64,000 nt of DNA from positions 47,009,497-47,073,496 of the forward strand of contig CM063107.1 of NCBI GenBank assembly GCA_031841125.1. Reading direction: 5' to 3'. This DNA is from Acanthococcus lagerstroemiae (lineage: Eukaryota > Arthropoda > Insecta > Hemiptera > Eriococcidae). The position numbers were made by a program, and so were the translations under genes. Below the pieces are notes generated by a model. It saw only the letters and a list, made by a program, of their open reading frames with translations. It ran no database searches and had not been told where the DNA came from. The first letter of the stretch is position 1. Every line of letters starts with the position of its first letter. Of the stretch, positions 30,986 to 41,995 are shown piece by piece.

Positions 30986-33845
30986 CTTTTTCAGAGGTAG
31001 AACAGTCCCTAGACCACGCCCCCCACACATCTTATTGGCGCATCTTCCTTTATTACTGATCATAGGACTGCGATGTACTGTGTATTTCTTTCACAGGTAC
31101 CCACTGCATCTAATAAAGGAGACAAGCACATACAACATTGTGTGAGAAATCAACTAATATTTTTTATATTACAGCTGTACACTTTCCACAATTGAGGTTT
31201 TTATAACGCTGCGAACATTCTAAGGCTCCACAAAGCTGTACAGGATGTTAGACTATATTTTATTACCATATATTCATCTATTTTAGACTCTGTATGATAA
31301 ATATTTCCAAACCTGATGCTAAACTGTCATAAACACTCCACATCGACACTACATTTGGTGGAAAATACACAACAGAAACACAAAACATAAGAGAGCAGTT
31401 AGTTCTGTAAGCCCTATTAAACCTGTACTATCTCTCACTACTTTCCACATTATGACTAAAAAACCTAACATTACACTACACTGTACCTGAATTATGGAAC
31501 TTTTAACGTATTACTACATTATTTTGAATAAACTGCTTCCGATAAAATCTGCTATCATTTTACATTCAGGAAAAACGAAATATTTACCTTCAGTAAACAG
31601 TCTCACAGATAAGCAAGCAAGAGCTCTGATCACAACAACTGTAGCTAAGACGAATGAAGTGAGGGAGGAAATGTGTTATATTTATAGATTTTTCTGTGCT
31701 TCCACAGCTGTGCGCGCGCACCTTGTTACATAAGAAGTGACTTTAAACACTACTATTGAAGGGTCTTTCTCTTCTAAACATTATTTCAGCTCATATTAGA
31801 TTTTTTTAAAGGACCTAAAGCAAAGGTACAATACCACCTTTTTTCTAAATAATTTCAAATCTCTCTCTCACAACCAACAGAATCTAGTTTTTCCATTACG
31901 TGAAAGCCTATCAATCATTTTATATAATATTCTTCATCTGGAAAAATTAATGCCTAGCAGCCTAGCAGTATTAAATATATATATTTCTTAATAAATTTGA
32001 ATAAATCTGTCATTGCTAACATTGTATAGTCTAGAAATTTAAATATATATGAACATTACAGTATCAAGCTTGAAAATTATTCAGTAACCAGAAAGGTAAC
32101 AAATAAAAGTGAAGCCAGAACATTCTGAACACAGATTACGGTTATTTTTACTCAATAACGATTAATACTACGGTAAAAATACTAAATACAGACTAGAAGA
32201 GCTAAAAGGAACAGTTTGAGTCTGTATAACTAGTGTAGAACGTTGAATTTATATAATAGATTGATAAATGGATTCAGAATACCATTCTCAGTATACAACC
32301 AACTCCTTACTTTTTCAATACAGAAACCTGAATCTACCTCATAATTATTAGCTGGAACAAAATAAAGCAGTATAATACCTAAAAGAACACGTTTTCAAGC
32401 CAAATTTCGGATATTTACACCATATACAACGTAAATTACTAATATTTTCACCATGTACAGTTGTCAGAGTTTATACAGTAAGCTGATACACCCTACAAGC
32501 AAAAAAAAAAAAAGCACTATAACAGCACAAAGAACGTATTTTCAACGTAAATTCCTGATATTTTCACCATATACAGTTGTTAGAGTTTATACAGTCAGCT
32601 TATACACCCTACAACAAGCAAAAAAAAGCACTATAACAGCACAAAGAACACATTTTTAACGCAAATTCGTGATATTTTCACTATATACACCAGTCAGAGT
32701 TCATACAGTGTCAGTATACATATAACTATCATCACAAACTCAGTTAGTAGCTATTCCATATTCCAAACCTCTTATTACCAACATTTTAATCCCTAAATGT
32801 TTAAATGTACATGAACATCCAGTTTCTAGCTCAAGTTTATTCAGTAACTAGGATAACAGAAATCAGAATATTTCAAACACGAACTTTGGAGGATACCAGG
32901 GTAAAAATACAGAATAAAAACTGTAAGAGGTTCACTAAACCTTTCTTGTATCGTTATAAACTCAATCCATGTTCTAAGCTATCAATTTCACACTGCTAAT
33001 GAGATACTAGGTCCTTCAGATAGCAAAGGAATTCAGTAATGATTCTCACTTCGGCCACAAAATACTGAATCGAATCTGTAATCATCAGCTTGATTCAAAA
33101 TAGCTTTATTAAGAGGCTGTTTGCTGGTTTATGTCTAGTGTTCAGAATTCTCCAATTCCTCACTTGGGATACCAAATGAAAACGATATCAGCTAGTAGTA
33201 TTCCTTACCTTTGTAAAAAAATCGTGAATATACACTGATGATTGTTAGATTTATTTTGTGACCAGGTTATCAAGGAGATGGATCTGAATACAGGTTCTCT
33301 ACATAGCAAATAATTGACGTAATATTAACAGATACAGGATACAGATTCTCACGATACTGGTTGCTAGCAATGGTAATTGAAAATATTCAGTTTTTACAGG
33401 CAATAAACCATATACTACTGCTTGTACAGTTCCTCTCGGAATGTTGAATGCGATGCTATAAAAACAGAATTTAAGTAGTTTTCATTCTCAGTTCACTTAA
33501 CCTAAATTACTATACGATTTTTCCTGTACACAACCATCATAATACCATGTACAATTACAATTTTTCCTTATAACTTTAATTTTCGAAAACTGAACTAAAA
33601 TGTAAGTTTTTATCAGAGCAAATTTTTTACAATTGAAACGGCAAAACGGAATAGAAAAAGCATGCTATATGGAGGGTACTGTTATACATTTCAATATGAA
33701 AAGTAGAAAAGCCCTTCATACGGGAAGCTTAAGGTACTTTCTCCTACATCAAGTATTATTTAAAGACTGAGACAATGGCGCCCCTATGTCCAGAAACCAG
33801 CAACAAGTCTGAGCTTGTCTTGTTGACGTCACACTGTGATGATGA
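30986..33845. other. Non-coding inner region of the left arm (about 2.9 kb)
   Basis: Mirror of 33896-36755. No ORF with family features; the 79-codon frame 31494-31733 and the 64-68-codon frames (32453-32659, 32805-32999) have no recognisable motifs. Contains degenerate tandem units (32396-32690). Confidence 0.6.
32396..32690. repeat. Degenerate tandem repeat, left copy
   Basis: Mirror of 35051-35345: three about 117-bp units with a GGTGAAAATAT..GAATTTACGTT..GTTCTTTGTGCTGTTATAGTGC core (on the minus strand). Confidence 0.7.
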
Positions 33846-33895
33846 GTCACAACAATGATTAGGTTTTTTTTTGTTTTTTTGTACTGTAGAGGGAG
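33846..33895. other. 50-bp unique spacer at the centre of the palindrome
   Basis: The only non-duplicated DNA in the element: GTCACAAC..., a T-rich stretch (TTTTTTTTTGTTTTTTT), then GTACTGTAGAGGGAG. It would be the loop of a snap-back hairpin. TGACGTCA (33824-33831 and its mirror 33910-33917) and TGAGTCA (33843-33849, left side only) flank or enter it. A spacer this short is typical of foldback replication or of a trimmed palindrome centre. Confidence 0.9.
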
Positions 33896-36755
33896 TCATC
33901 ATCACAGTGTGACGTCAACAAGACAAGCTCAGACTTGTTGCTGGTTTCTGGACATAGGGGCGCCATTGTCTCAGTCTTTAAATAATACTTGATGTAGGAG
34001 AAAGTACCTTAAGCTTCCCGTATGAAGGGCTTTTCTACTTTTCATATTGAAATGTATAACAGTACCCTCCATATAGCATGCTTTTTCTATTCCGTTTTGC
34101 CGTTTCAATTGTAAAAAATTTGCTCTGATAAAAACTTACATTTTAGTTCAGTTTTCGAAAATTAAAGTTATAAGGAAAAATTGTAATTGTACATGGTATT
34201 ATGATGGTTGTGTACAGGAAAAATCGTATAGTAATTTAGGTTAAGTGAACTGAGAATGAAAACTACTTAAATTCTGTTTTTATAGCATCGCATTCAACAT
34301 TCCGAGAGGAACTGTACAAGCAGTAGTATATGGTTTATTGCCTGTAAAAACTGAATATTTTCAATTACCATTGCTAGCAACCAGTATCGTGAGAATCTGT
34401 ATCCTGTATCTGTTAATATTACGTCAATTATTTGCTATGTAGAGAACCTGTATTCAGATCCATCTCCTTGATAACCTGGTCACAAAATAAATCTAACAAT
34501 CATCAGTGTATATTCACGATTTTTTTACAAAGGTAAGGAATACTACTAGCTGATATCGTTTTCATTTGGTATCCCAAGTGAGGAATTGGAGAATTCTGAA
34601 CACTAGACATAAACCAGCAAACAGCCTCTTAATAAAGCTATTTTGAATCAAGCTGATGATTACAGATTCGATTCAGTATTTTGTGGCCGAAGTGAGAATC
34701 ATTACTGAATTCCTTTGCTATCTGAAGGACCTAGTATCTCATTAGCAGTGTGAAATTGATAGCTTAGAACATGGATTGAGTTTATAACGATACAAGAAAG
34801 GTTTAGTGAACCTCTTACAGTTTTTATTCTGTATTTTTACCCTGGTATCCTCCAAAGTTCGTGTTTGAAATATTCTGATTTCTGTTATCCTAGTTACTGA
34901 ATAAACTTGAGCTAGAAACTGGATGTTCATGTACATTTAAACATTTAGGGATTAAAATGTTGGTAATAAGAGGTTTGGAATATGGAATAGCTACTAACTG
35001 AGTTTGTGATGATAGTTATATGTATACTGACACTGTATGAACTCTGACTGGTGTATATAGTGAAAATATCACGAATTTGCGTTAAAAATGTGTTCTTTGT
35101 GCTGTTATAGTGCTTTTTTTTGCTTGTTGTAGGGTGTATAAGCTGACTGTATAAACTCTAACAACTGTATATGGTGAAAATATCAGGAATTTACGTTGAA
35201 AATACGTTCTTTGTGCTGTTATAGTGCTTTTTTTTTTTTTGCTTGTAGGGTGTATCAGCTTACTGTATAAACTCTGACAACTGTACATGGTGAAAATATT
35301 AGTAATTTACGTTGTATATGGTGTAAATATCCGAAATTTGGCTTGAAAACGTGTTCTTTTAGGTATTATACTGCTTTATTTTGTTCCAGCTAATAATTAT
35401 GAGGTAGATTCAGGTTTCTGTATTGAAAAAGTAAGGAGTTGGTTGTATACTGAGAATGGTATTCTGAATCCATTTATCAATCTATTATATAAATTCAACG
35501 TTCTACACTAGTTATACAGACTCAAACTGTTCCTTTTAGCTCTTCTAGTCTGTATTTAGTATTTTTACCGTAGTATTAATCGTTATTGAGTAAAAATAAC
35601 CGTAATCTGTGTTCAGAATGTTCTGGCTTCACTTTTATTTGTTACCTTTCTGGTTACTGAATAATTTTCAAGCTTGATACTGTAATGTTCATATATATTT
35701 AAATTTCTAGACTATACAATGTTAGCAATGACAGATTTATTCAAATTTATTAAGAAATATATATATTTAATACTGCTAGGCTGCTAGGCATTAATTTTTC
35801 CAGATGAAGAATATTATATAAAATGATTGATAGGCTTTCACGTAATGGAAAAACTAGATTCTGTTGGTTGTGAGAGAGAGATTTGAAATTATTTAGAAAA
35901 AAGGTGGTATTGTACCTTTGCTTTAGGTCCTTTAAAAAAATCTAATATGAGCTGAAATAATGTTTAGAAGAGAAAGACCCTTCAATAGTAGTGTTTAAAG
36001 TCACTTCTTATGTAACAAGGTGCGCGCGCACAGCTGTGGAAGCACAGAAAAATCTATAAATATAACACATTTCCTCCCTCACTTCATTCGTCTTAGCTAC
36101 AGTTGTTGTGATCAGAGCTCTTGCTTGCTTATCTGTGAGACTGTTTACTGAAGGTAAATATTTCGTTTTTCCTGAATGTAAAATGATAGCAGATTTTATC
36201 GGAAGCAGTTTATTCAAAATAATGTAGTAATACGTTAAAAGTTCCATAATTCAGGTACAGTGTAGTGTAATGTTAGGTTTTTTAGTCATAATGTGGAAAG
36301 TAGTGAGAGATAGTACAGGTTTAATAGGGCTTACAGAACTAACTGCTCTCTTATGTTTTGTGTTTCTGTTGTGTATTTTCCACCAAATGTAGTGTCGATG
36401 TGGAGTGTTTATGACAGTTTAGCATCAGGTTTGGAAATATTTATCATACAGAGTCTAAAATAGATGAATATATGGTAATAAAATATAGTCTAACATCCTG
36501 TACAGCTTTGTGGAGCCTTAGAATGTTCGCAGCGTTATAAAAACCTCAATTGTGGAAAGTGTACAGCTGTAATATAAAAAATATTAGTTGATTTCTCACA
36601 CAATGTTGTATGTGCTTGTCTCCTTTATTAGATGCAGTGGGTACCTGTGAAAGAAATACACAGTACATCGCAGTCCTATGATCAGTAATAAAGGAAGATG
36701 CGCCAATAAGATGTGTGGGGGGCGTGGTCTAGGGACTGTTCTACCTCTGAAAAAG
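33896..36755. other. Non-coding inner region of the right arm (about 2.9 kb)
   Basis: Lies between the centre and the polymerase promoter. AT-rich with no supported ORF; a short frame 36008-36247 (minus, 79 codons) is antisense-side and unremarkable. A GC box-like GGGGGGCGTGGTCTAGGG is at about 36716-36733. This much empty DNA is odd in a virus-like element and may hold replication or regulatory sequences, or decayed genes. Confidence 0.6.
35051..35345. repeat. Degenerate tandem repeat, right copy
   Basis: Units begin near 35051, 35167 and 35284 (period about 117) with GTATATGGTGAAAATATC, AATTTACGTTGAAAA and GTTCTTTGTGCTGTTATAGTGC, then T-tract, GCTTGTAGGGTGTAT, CTGTATAAACTCTGACAAC. The third is partial, followed by a diverged version. 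Confidence 0.75.
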
Positions 36756-36764
36756 TATAAATAG
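36756..36764 (+). promoter_or_regulatory. TATA box of the right polymerase, inside a repeated ctacctct motif
   Basis: TATAAATAG lies 82 bases upstream of the first ATG and about 136 before the better ATG. An arthropod-initiator-like ATCACTC is at about 36784-36791, the right distance downstream. CTACCTCT (36741-36748), its inverse AGAGGTAG (36763-36770) and CTCTACCT (36771-36778) bracket the TATA, resembling operator-like sites for a dimeric factor; that role is inference. Confidence 0.7.
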
Positions 36765-36845
36765 AGGTAGCTCTACCTAGTATAATCACTCTTGCTGTGG
36801 ACCTCACAGTGAACACATGTCTTTTGCGGAAGCTCTGTTCATTGA

Positions 36846-39800
36846 TTGATTGTTTACTGCGAATTATTACTGCGATTTTTCTTGCGATTATTACTTGCGA
36901 TGGCTCAAGCGTATGTTGATTTTATCAACCATCATCCTTTAATGGATAGGAGCGTGAAAGAATTATGTGTTTTAGGTAAGGCACATAAGATACCTTATTA
37001 TTATAGGTTAACTAAAAAACTGTTGGTGCATGCTCTTACCAACACTATACAGAATTTAGATTTAAGTACTAACACCAAAAAAAGTGAAAAAACTGTAAAT
37101 AGTAATTATAAGTTAGCTGATATATTTCCATTTAAGGTTAGTTTATTCACTAGAAATAAGAAATTGAGCCAGTGGGAAAAACCTGGCCTATGTAAATATT
37201 TAGATCAGATTAATACTAGTCCTGTAGTTTTAAGTCATACTAACACCATAAAAAATGAAAAAACTGAAAATAGTAATTTGTATGCTATTTTTCCTTTTAA
37301 AGCTTCATTATTTATTAAGAGTAAGAAATTAAGCCAATGGGAAAAACCTGGCTTGAAGAATTATATCCAGAAACTTGAAGCAGAGATTAAAAGTGAACTT
37401 ATAGAAGACAACAATGACAATGACAATAGTAATAACAACCAAGATGAAAATAATCAGCCTGGTGATGATCAGGCTCATAAAAACAACAAAGATGTCCCTA
37501 ATGATGATACTGTTAATGACAATAACAATAACGTGTACTATGGAGGTGGAGGAGAGGAACCTGTTTTAAAGTATGTCGAAGTAGTCCAGGTATCTTCACG
37601 AAACATTGCAAAATTTCACTCGGACATGAACCAATACAAAATTAAGTTTAAACAGAATATTCCCCCTATGCCAAAAGAGGATCTCATTACTGAGGCTTTG
37701 AATGAGATGTTGGTCTATGCTAAATATCGGGCCAAGTTTGAGATGGGGGATAAAATTAACCTTATTGTTCAGAATACTGGCTTTTTTAATCCCATCTCGA
37801 CTGGGTTCGAATGTCAAGACCATGTGAGTAAGTTGAAGGAAAAAATGGTTCAGATTCTCACTTCTGACGAGTCTGTAGAATTACAATCATGTATCTTCAG
37901 TATACATAGTGTGAAACTCCCTAGAGGACAAGCAAGTCGTTTGAAAATACTGAATCTTGCCAAGGATCGTCATACAAAACGTTGTATAGTCAGAATAAAC
38001 AACACTGACACACTTTGTGGACCTAGGGCTGTTATTGTAGGTTTAACTTACCATACTGACAATATATTAGGCCGTCGACTGACCCCCTCTCAAATTATTC
38101 AGATCCGTAAGGGCCGACGGATCCAGACAGACTTGGCTATCGAATTATGCCGTCGTTTAAACACCTACAATGATCACGGCTTTACTCTCGAGGACTTTAA
38201 AAATTGCGAGGCTCTTCTTAATATTCAAATTCACATCGTATGCGCCGAGAGTTTCAACGCTTTGATTTACAAAGGTAGTCAGGATAAACCAGTAAAAATT
38301 TTCTTGTATAAGAATGGCTCTCACTTTGATACGATTTCAAAAATGAATGCGTTCTTTGGATCTGTCTACTTTTGTGAAAAATGCTTCTCTCCGTACAATA
38401 ACAAGGGCGGACATGTGTGTAAGACTGAGAAAGAGACGTGTAGGCTGTGTAAAGGTGAAAAACACGAGTCGATTAAACGTATACTGTGCACTACTTGTAA
38501 CAGATACTGTCTCAACCAGGACTGCCTAACGCTTCACAAGTCTTCTGTGTGCCATGAAACCTATAAATGTAAACAGTGTTATAAGCTTGTAAAACGTAAT
38601 AGAACTCACCAGTGTGGGTTTGAGAAGTGTAAAAATTGTCAAAAAATTGTTGAGATTAAAAAACACCAGTGCTACATGAAAAATCTTCCTGCAACAGGAG
38701 GTAGATGTGTAGGTTGTAAAAAGTGTGATTTAACCAAGGAGAGTATACTGAATGAACAGTGTACATACACTGAGAAGTATATCTTTTTTGATTACGAGTG
38801 TCAACAAGAGTCAGGTATACATATACCTAATTTGATTGTAGCTCACGATTTTGAAGGAAACACGTACCGTTTTGATACGAACGATGAGTTTTGTAGTTGG
38901 CTAATTGAGAAGGCCCATAAAAACTATACTGCGATTGCCCACTACGCCAAAGGTTACGACAGCCAGTTCATTATGCAGTATTGTGTTGCCAACACGGTAA
39001 AACCATATACCATTTACACAGGTAGTAAACTAATGCTCTTGGAGATTCCCTACTTAAATTTGAAAATTATAGACAGTCACAATTTTGTTCAGGCTCCGCT
39101 ATCGGCTTTCCCAAAGACTTTTAACCTACAGGAATTGAAGAAGGGCTACTTTCCTCACCTCTTCAATACTAAAGAAAACACAAATTATGTAGGAACCATC
39201 CCAGAAAAACATTACTATTGTTTTGACACAATGATGGAAGGTGATCGTGAAAAATTCATCAAGTGGCACAATGATCGCGTAGCTGAAAATTATGTGTTTG
39301 ATATGCAGAAGGAACTGTACGAATACTGTAATAGTGATGTGGACATTTTGAGACAAGGGTGTATAGAATTGAGAAATCAATTTTTGGAAATTGCTAATAT
39401 CGACCCGTTCCAGTACCTTACCCTCCCCTCGGTATGTATGGCCATCTACCGATCTAAATACATAAAACCAGACACTATTGCGGTAAGTAATACAGAACCT
39501 AAAGACCAATACTCCAAAATTAGTATTTCTTGGTTAGAATCGTTTAATAACGAGAATATTTGTCACGCGATGAACGGTGGCGAAGTTAAAATTTGCGGGG
39601 CAAAAGTTGATGGCTTTGACGAAGTACACAACACTGTCTATCAATTTCAAGGATGCTTCTTCCATGGGTGCCCTCACTGCTACAACGAAGATACAATAAA
39701 TAATGTGAACAAACAGTGTATGGGGGATTTGTACCAAAAAACCAAGGACCGTACTAAACAGTTGGAGGATGCCGGATATAACGTAGTCGAAATGTGGGAG

Positions 39801-41177
39801 TGTCAATGGGTAAAATCCCCTCTATATAGGGAATACAAAAACACGGGGGACCAAGTAATTGAGTCGCTTAACCCACGCGATGCGTTCTTTGGTGGTCGTA
39901 CCGAAGCCTTCAAACTAAAAGCTGACTCTGGTTCTGATAAGATTCGTTATATCGATGTCTGTTCACTCTACCCGACTGTAATGTACTACGATGACTATCC
40001 AATCGGACACCCCCTAAAAATTAAGAAACCTCAGCAATATGATCCAAACTGGTACGGTATCATCAAATGTAAAGTCCTTCCTCCATCAGACTTGTATATC
40101 CCTGTACTACCTGTAAAAGTGAAAATGGGCCAGGCCGAAAAACTAGTCTTCCCATTATGTTTAAAATGTGCTCAAATGCAGTGTGAAGAATGTACTCATA
40201 CAGTGACTGAACGCGCCTTCATGGGTACTTGGTCAACGGCTGAGATTAGTGTCGCCCTGGCAAAAGGTTATAAAATTGAAGAAATTTATGAAGTGTGGCA
40301 CTTTGACTCGTCCAAAGAATTGTGGAGAGGTTACATCGAGGACTTTATGAAAATTAAATTAGAGTCCAGTCCCCATAATTTCCCGACTAATGAAGCGTAC
40401 GTCCAGGATGTAAAAGACAAAATGGGGATCACGTTGGATATTAATCGCGTGGCAGTCAACCCAGGGAGGAGGGCTGTGGCTAAGCTCTGCCTCAACTCCC
40501 TTTGGGGAAAATTTGGACAGCGCCCCAATATGGCAACTACGGAATTTGTCAAAGACCCCCGACGCTTCTACGAGATTCTCCTTGACGATCGCTTGAAAGA
40601 CCTGAATATGTTTTACATTTCAGACGAGATGATTCAGGTAAATTTCAAGTACAAGGATCAGTTTGTCGAGGATAATTACAATACTAATATTTTTGTTGCC
40701 GTGTATACCACCGCTAACGCTCGACTCAGACTGTACGACCAATTATCAAAACTAGACCAAAACGTCTTATACTGTGACACTGACTCGATAATTTACCGTG
40801 ACAATGGGTGTAATACTGTGGCCACTGGTGACTGTCTTGGAGAGTGGACTGATGAGCTAGGTGGTGGACACATCACCAAGTTCCTAACAACTGGACCAAA
40901 ATCGTACTACTATAAGACAGACAGCGGTAAGGAGACGACTAAAATTAAAGGATTCAGACTGCACCATAAAAATGCCGCTAAATTGAACGGTCCCGCCATG
41001 GAACGTGTAATTAACGGCGAGGTTGAAAAAATTGAGACTCGTAATACCGCCTTGAAACGTGACGTTTTGACAAAAAACATTGTAAATATAGGCGAAGTAA
41101 AGACATTTGGTTTCGGATTTGATAAACGTGTAATTAGGACAGACTTTGACACTGTGCCCTATGGGTATAAAAAATAA
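36846..41177 (+). CDS. polB: Protein-primed family B DNA polymerase (right copy)
   Basis: 1,443 codons; the start is more likely codon 19 (ATG 36900, GCGATGG). In order: SAP-like helix pair (about residues 34-65, KELCVLGKAHKIPYYYRLTK); a duplicated module with FPFK..LF..KKLSQWEKPGL (about 93-115 and 148-169); an Asn/Asp-rich linker (about 187-240); a TDTLCGPRAVIV block (about 388); a Cys/His zinc-ribbon region (about 508-640). Exonuclease: FDYE (D649, E651), HYAKGYDSQ (D705), YCNSDVDIL (D831). Polymerase: DVCSLYP (D1037), KLCLNSLWGKFG (K1213-G1224), YCDTDS (D1311, D1313). All catalytic acids are present. Family: Polinton/adintovirus-type DNA_pol_B_2, acting in nuclear linear-DNA replication with proofreading. 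AATAAA (41173-41178) overlaps the stop. It is the element's only recognisable gene. Confidence 0.95.
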   Translation: MIVYCELLLRFFLRLLLAMAQAYVDFINHHPLMDRSVKELCVLGKAHKIPYYYRLTKKLLVHALTNTIQNLDLSTNTKKSEKTVNSNYKLADIFPFKVSLFTRNKKLSQWEKPGLCKYLDQINTSPVVLSHTNTIKNEKTENSNLYAIFPFKASLFIKSKKLSQWEKPGLKNYIQKLEAEIKSELIEDNNDNDNSNNNQDENNQPGDDQAHKNNKDVPNDDTVNDNNNNVYYGGGGEEPVLKYVEVVQVSSRNIAKFHSDMNQYKIKFKQNIPPMPKEDLITEALNEMLVYAKYRAKFEMGDKINLIVQNTGFFNPISTGFECQDHVSKLKEKMVQILTSDESVELQSCIFSIHSVKLPRGQASRLKILNLAKDRHTKRCIVRINNTDTLCGPRAVIVGLTYHTDNILGRRLTPSQIIQIRKGRRIQTDLAIELCRRLNTYNDHGFTLEDFKNCEALLNIQIHIVCAESFNALIYKGSQDKPVKIFLYKNGSHFDTISKMNAFFGSVYFCEKCFSPYNNKGGHVCKTEKETCRLCKGEKHESIKRILCTTCNRYCLNQDCLTLHKSSVCHETYKCKQCYKLVKRNRTHQCGFEKCKNCQKIVEIKKHQCYMKNLPATGGRCVGCKKCDLTKESILNEQCTYTEKYIFFDYECQQESGIHIPNLIVAHDFEGNTYRFDTNDEFCSWLIEKAHKNYTAIAHYAKGYDSQFIMQYCVANTVKPYTIYTGSKLMLLEIPYLNLKIIDSHNFVQAPLSAFPKTFNLQELKKGYFPHLFNTKENTNYVGTIPEKHYYCFDTMMEGDREKFIKWHNDRVAENYVFDMQKELYEYCNSDVDILRQGCIELRNQFLEIANIDPFQYLTLPSVCMAIYRSKYIKPDTIAVSNTEPKDQYSKISISWLESFNNENICHAMNGGEVKICGAKVDGFDEVHNTVYQFQGCFFHGCPHCYNEDTINNVNKQCMGDLYQKTKDRTKQLEDAGYNVVEMWECQWVKSPLYREYKNTGDQVIESLNPRDAFFGGRTEAFKLKADSGSDKIRYIDVCSLYPTVMYYDDYPIGHPLKIKKPQQYDPNWYGIIKCKVLPPSDLYIPVLPVKVKMGQAEKLVFPLCLKCAQMQCEECTHTVTERAFMGTWSTAEISVALAKGYKIEEIYEVWHFDSSKELWRGYIEDFMKIKLESSPHNFPTNEAYVQDVKDKMGITLDINRVAVNPGRRAVAKLCLNSLWGKFGQRPNMATTEFVKDPRRFYEILLDDRLKDLNMFYISDEMIQVNFKYKDQFVEDNYNTNIFVAVYTTANARLRLYDQLSKLDQNVLYCDTDSIIYRDNGCNTVATGDCLGEWTDELGGGHITKFLTTGPKSYYYKTDSGKETTKIKGFRLHHKNAAKLNGPAMERVINGEVEKIETRNTALKRDVLTKNIVNIGEVKTFGFGFDKRVIRTDFDTVPYGYKK

Positions 41178-41231
41178 AAATAATGTATAGTATATAGTTT
41201 GTATATATGTTTTTGTGTTTTTAGTCCCCAA

Positions 41232-41984
41232 GTAAGTTTTACTGTTTAATTTTTCATTTTGTATGTTCACTTTTATATTTTGTGTTCTTTTTTAATATTA
41301 CAGTCAGTTTTTATGTTTCAGGTTGACTCATCATAGTGTATTCAAGTAAGTTTTACTTTTGTATCATGTGTTTGTGTTTGATTTTTCATTTTGTATACGT
41401 TCACATTTATATTTTGTGTTCTTTTTTAATGTTACAGTCAGTTTTTATGTTTCAGGTCCAGTCATCATAGTGTATTCAACTAAGTTTTACTTTTGTATTA
41501 TGTTTCTGTGTTTGATTTTTCATTTTGTATGTTCACTTTTATATTTTGTGTTCTTTTTTAATGTTACAGTCAGTTTTTATGTTTCAGGTCCAGTCACTAT
41601 AGTATATTCAAGTAAGTTTTACTTTTGTATTATGTTTCTGTGTTTGATTTTTCATTTTGTATACGTTCACATTTATATTTTGTGTTCTTTTTAATGTTAC
41701 AGTCAGTTTTTATGTTTCAGGTCCAGTCATCATAGTGTATTCAACTAAGTTTTACTTTTGTATCATGTTTTTGTGTTTAATTTTTCATTTTGTATGTTCA
41801 CTTTTGTATTTTGTGTTCTTTTTTAATGTTACAGTCAGTTTTTATGTTTCAGGTCGACTCATCATAGTGTATTCAAGTAAGTTTTACTTTTGTATTATGT
41901 TTCTGTGTTTGATTTTTCATTTTGTATGTTCACTTTTGTATTTTGTGTTCTTTTTTAATGTTACAGTCAGTTTTTGTGTTTCAG
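41232..41984 (+). repeat. Mini-exon-like tandem array downstream of the polymerase
   Basis: Repeats of about 132 bp. Each has (G/C)TAAGTTTTACT, a T-rich body with TTCATTTTGTAT and TTGTGTTC, two acceptor-like ends (ATTACAG, then TTTATGTTTCAG), and a 24-base block GTCCAGTCATCATAGTGTATTCAA. Blocks: 41322-41345, 41456-41479, 41588-41611, 41721-41744, 41853-41876. Donors alternate GTAAG (41232, 41346, 41612, 41877) and CTAAG (41480, 41745), so the true period may be a two-unit repeat. The 24-base block keeps frame when joined to copies of itself (PVIIVYSS), and that frame continues into the PNNV repeat exon. Splicing is inferred from signals only. Confidence 0.85.
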
Positions 41985-41995
41985 GTCCAGTCATT

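Larger units (their letters stand above)
25114..33845. repeat. Left 8,732-bp arm of the palindrome
   Basis: From tip to centre: about 490 bp of A/T-tract subterminal DNA, the 12/15-bp repeat, the mini-exon-like array, the polymerase (minus strand), its promoter, and about 2.9 kb of non-coding DNA. One difference from the right arm was noticed: G at 28067 where the paired strand predicts A (T at 39674), a silent CCC/CCT proline codon in the polymerase. Confidence 0.95.

Noticed and set aside
31494..31733. 79-codon ORF in the inner arm (mirror 36008-36247)
   Set aside because: No motif or homology I recognise; divergent from the polymerase in AT-rich DNA with repeats. Identity between arms adds no support because the arms are copies.
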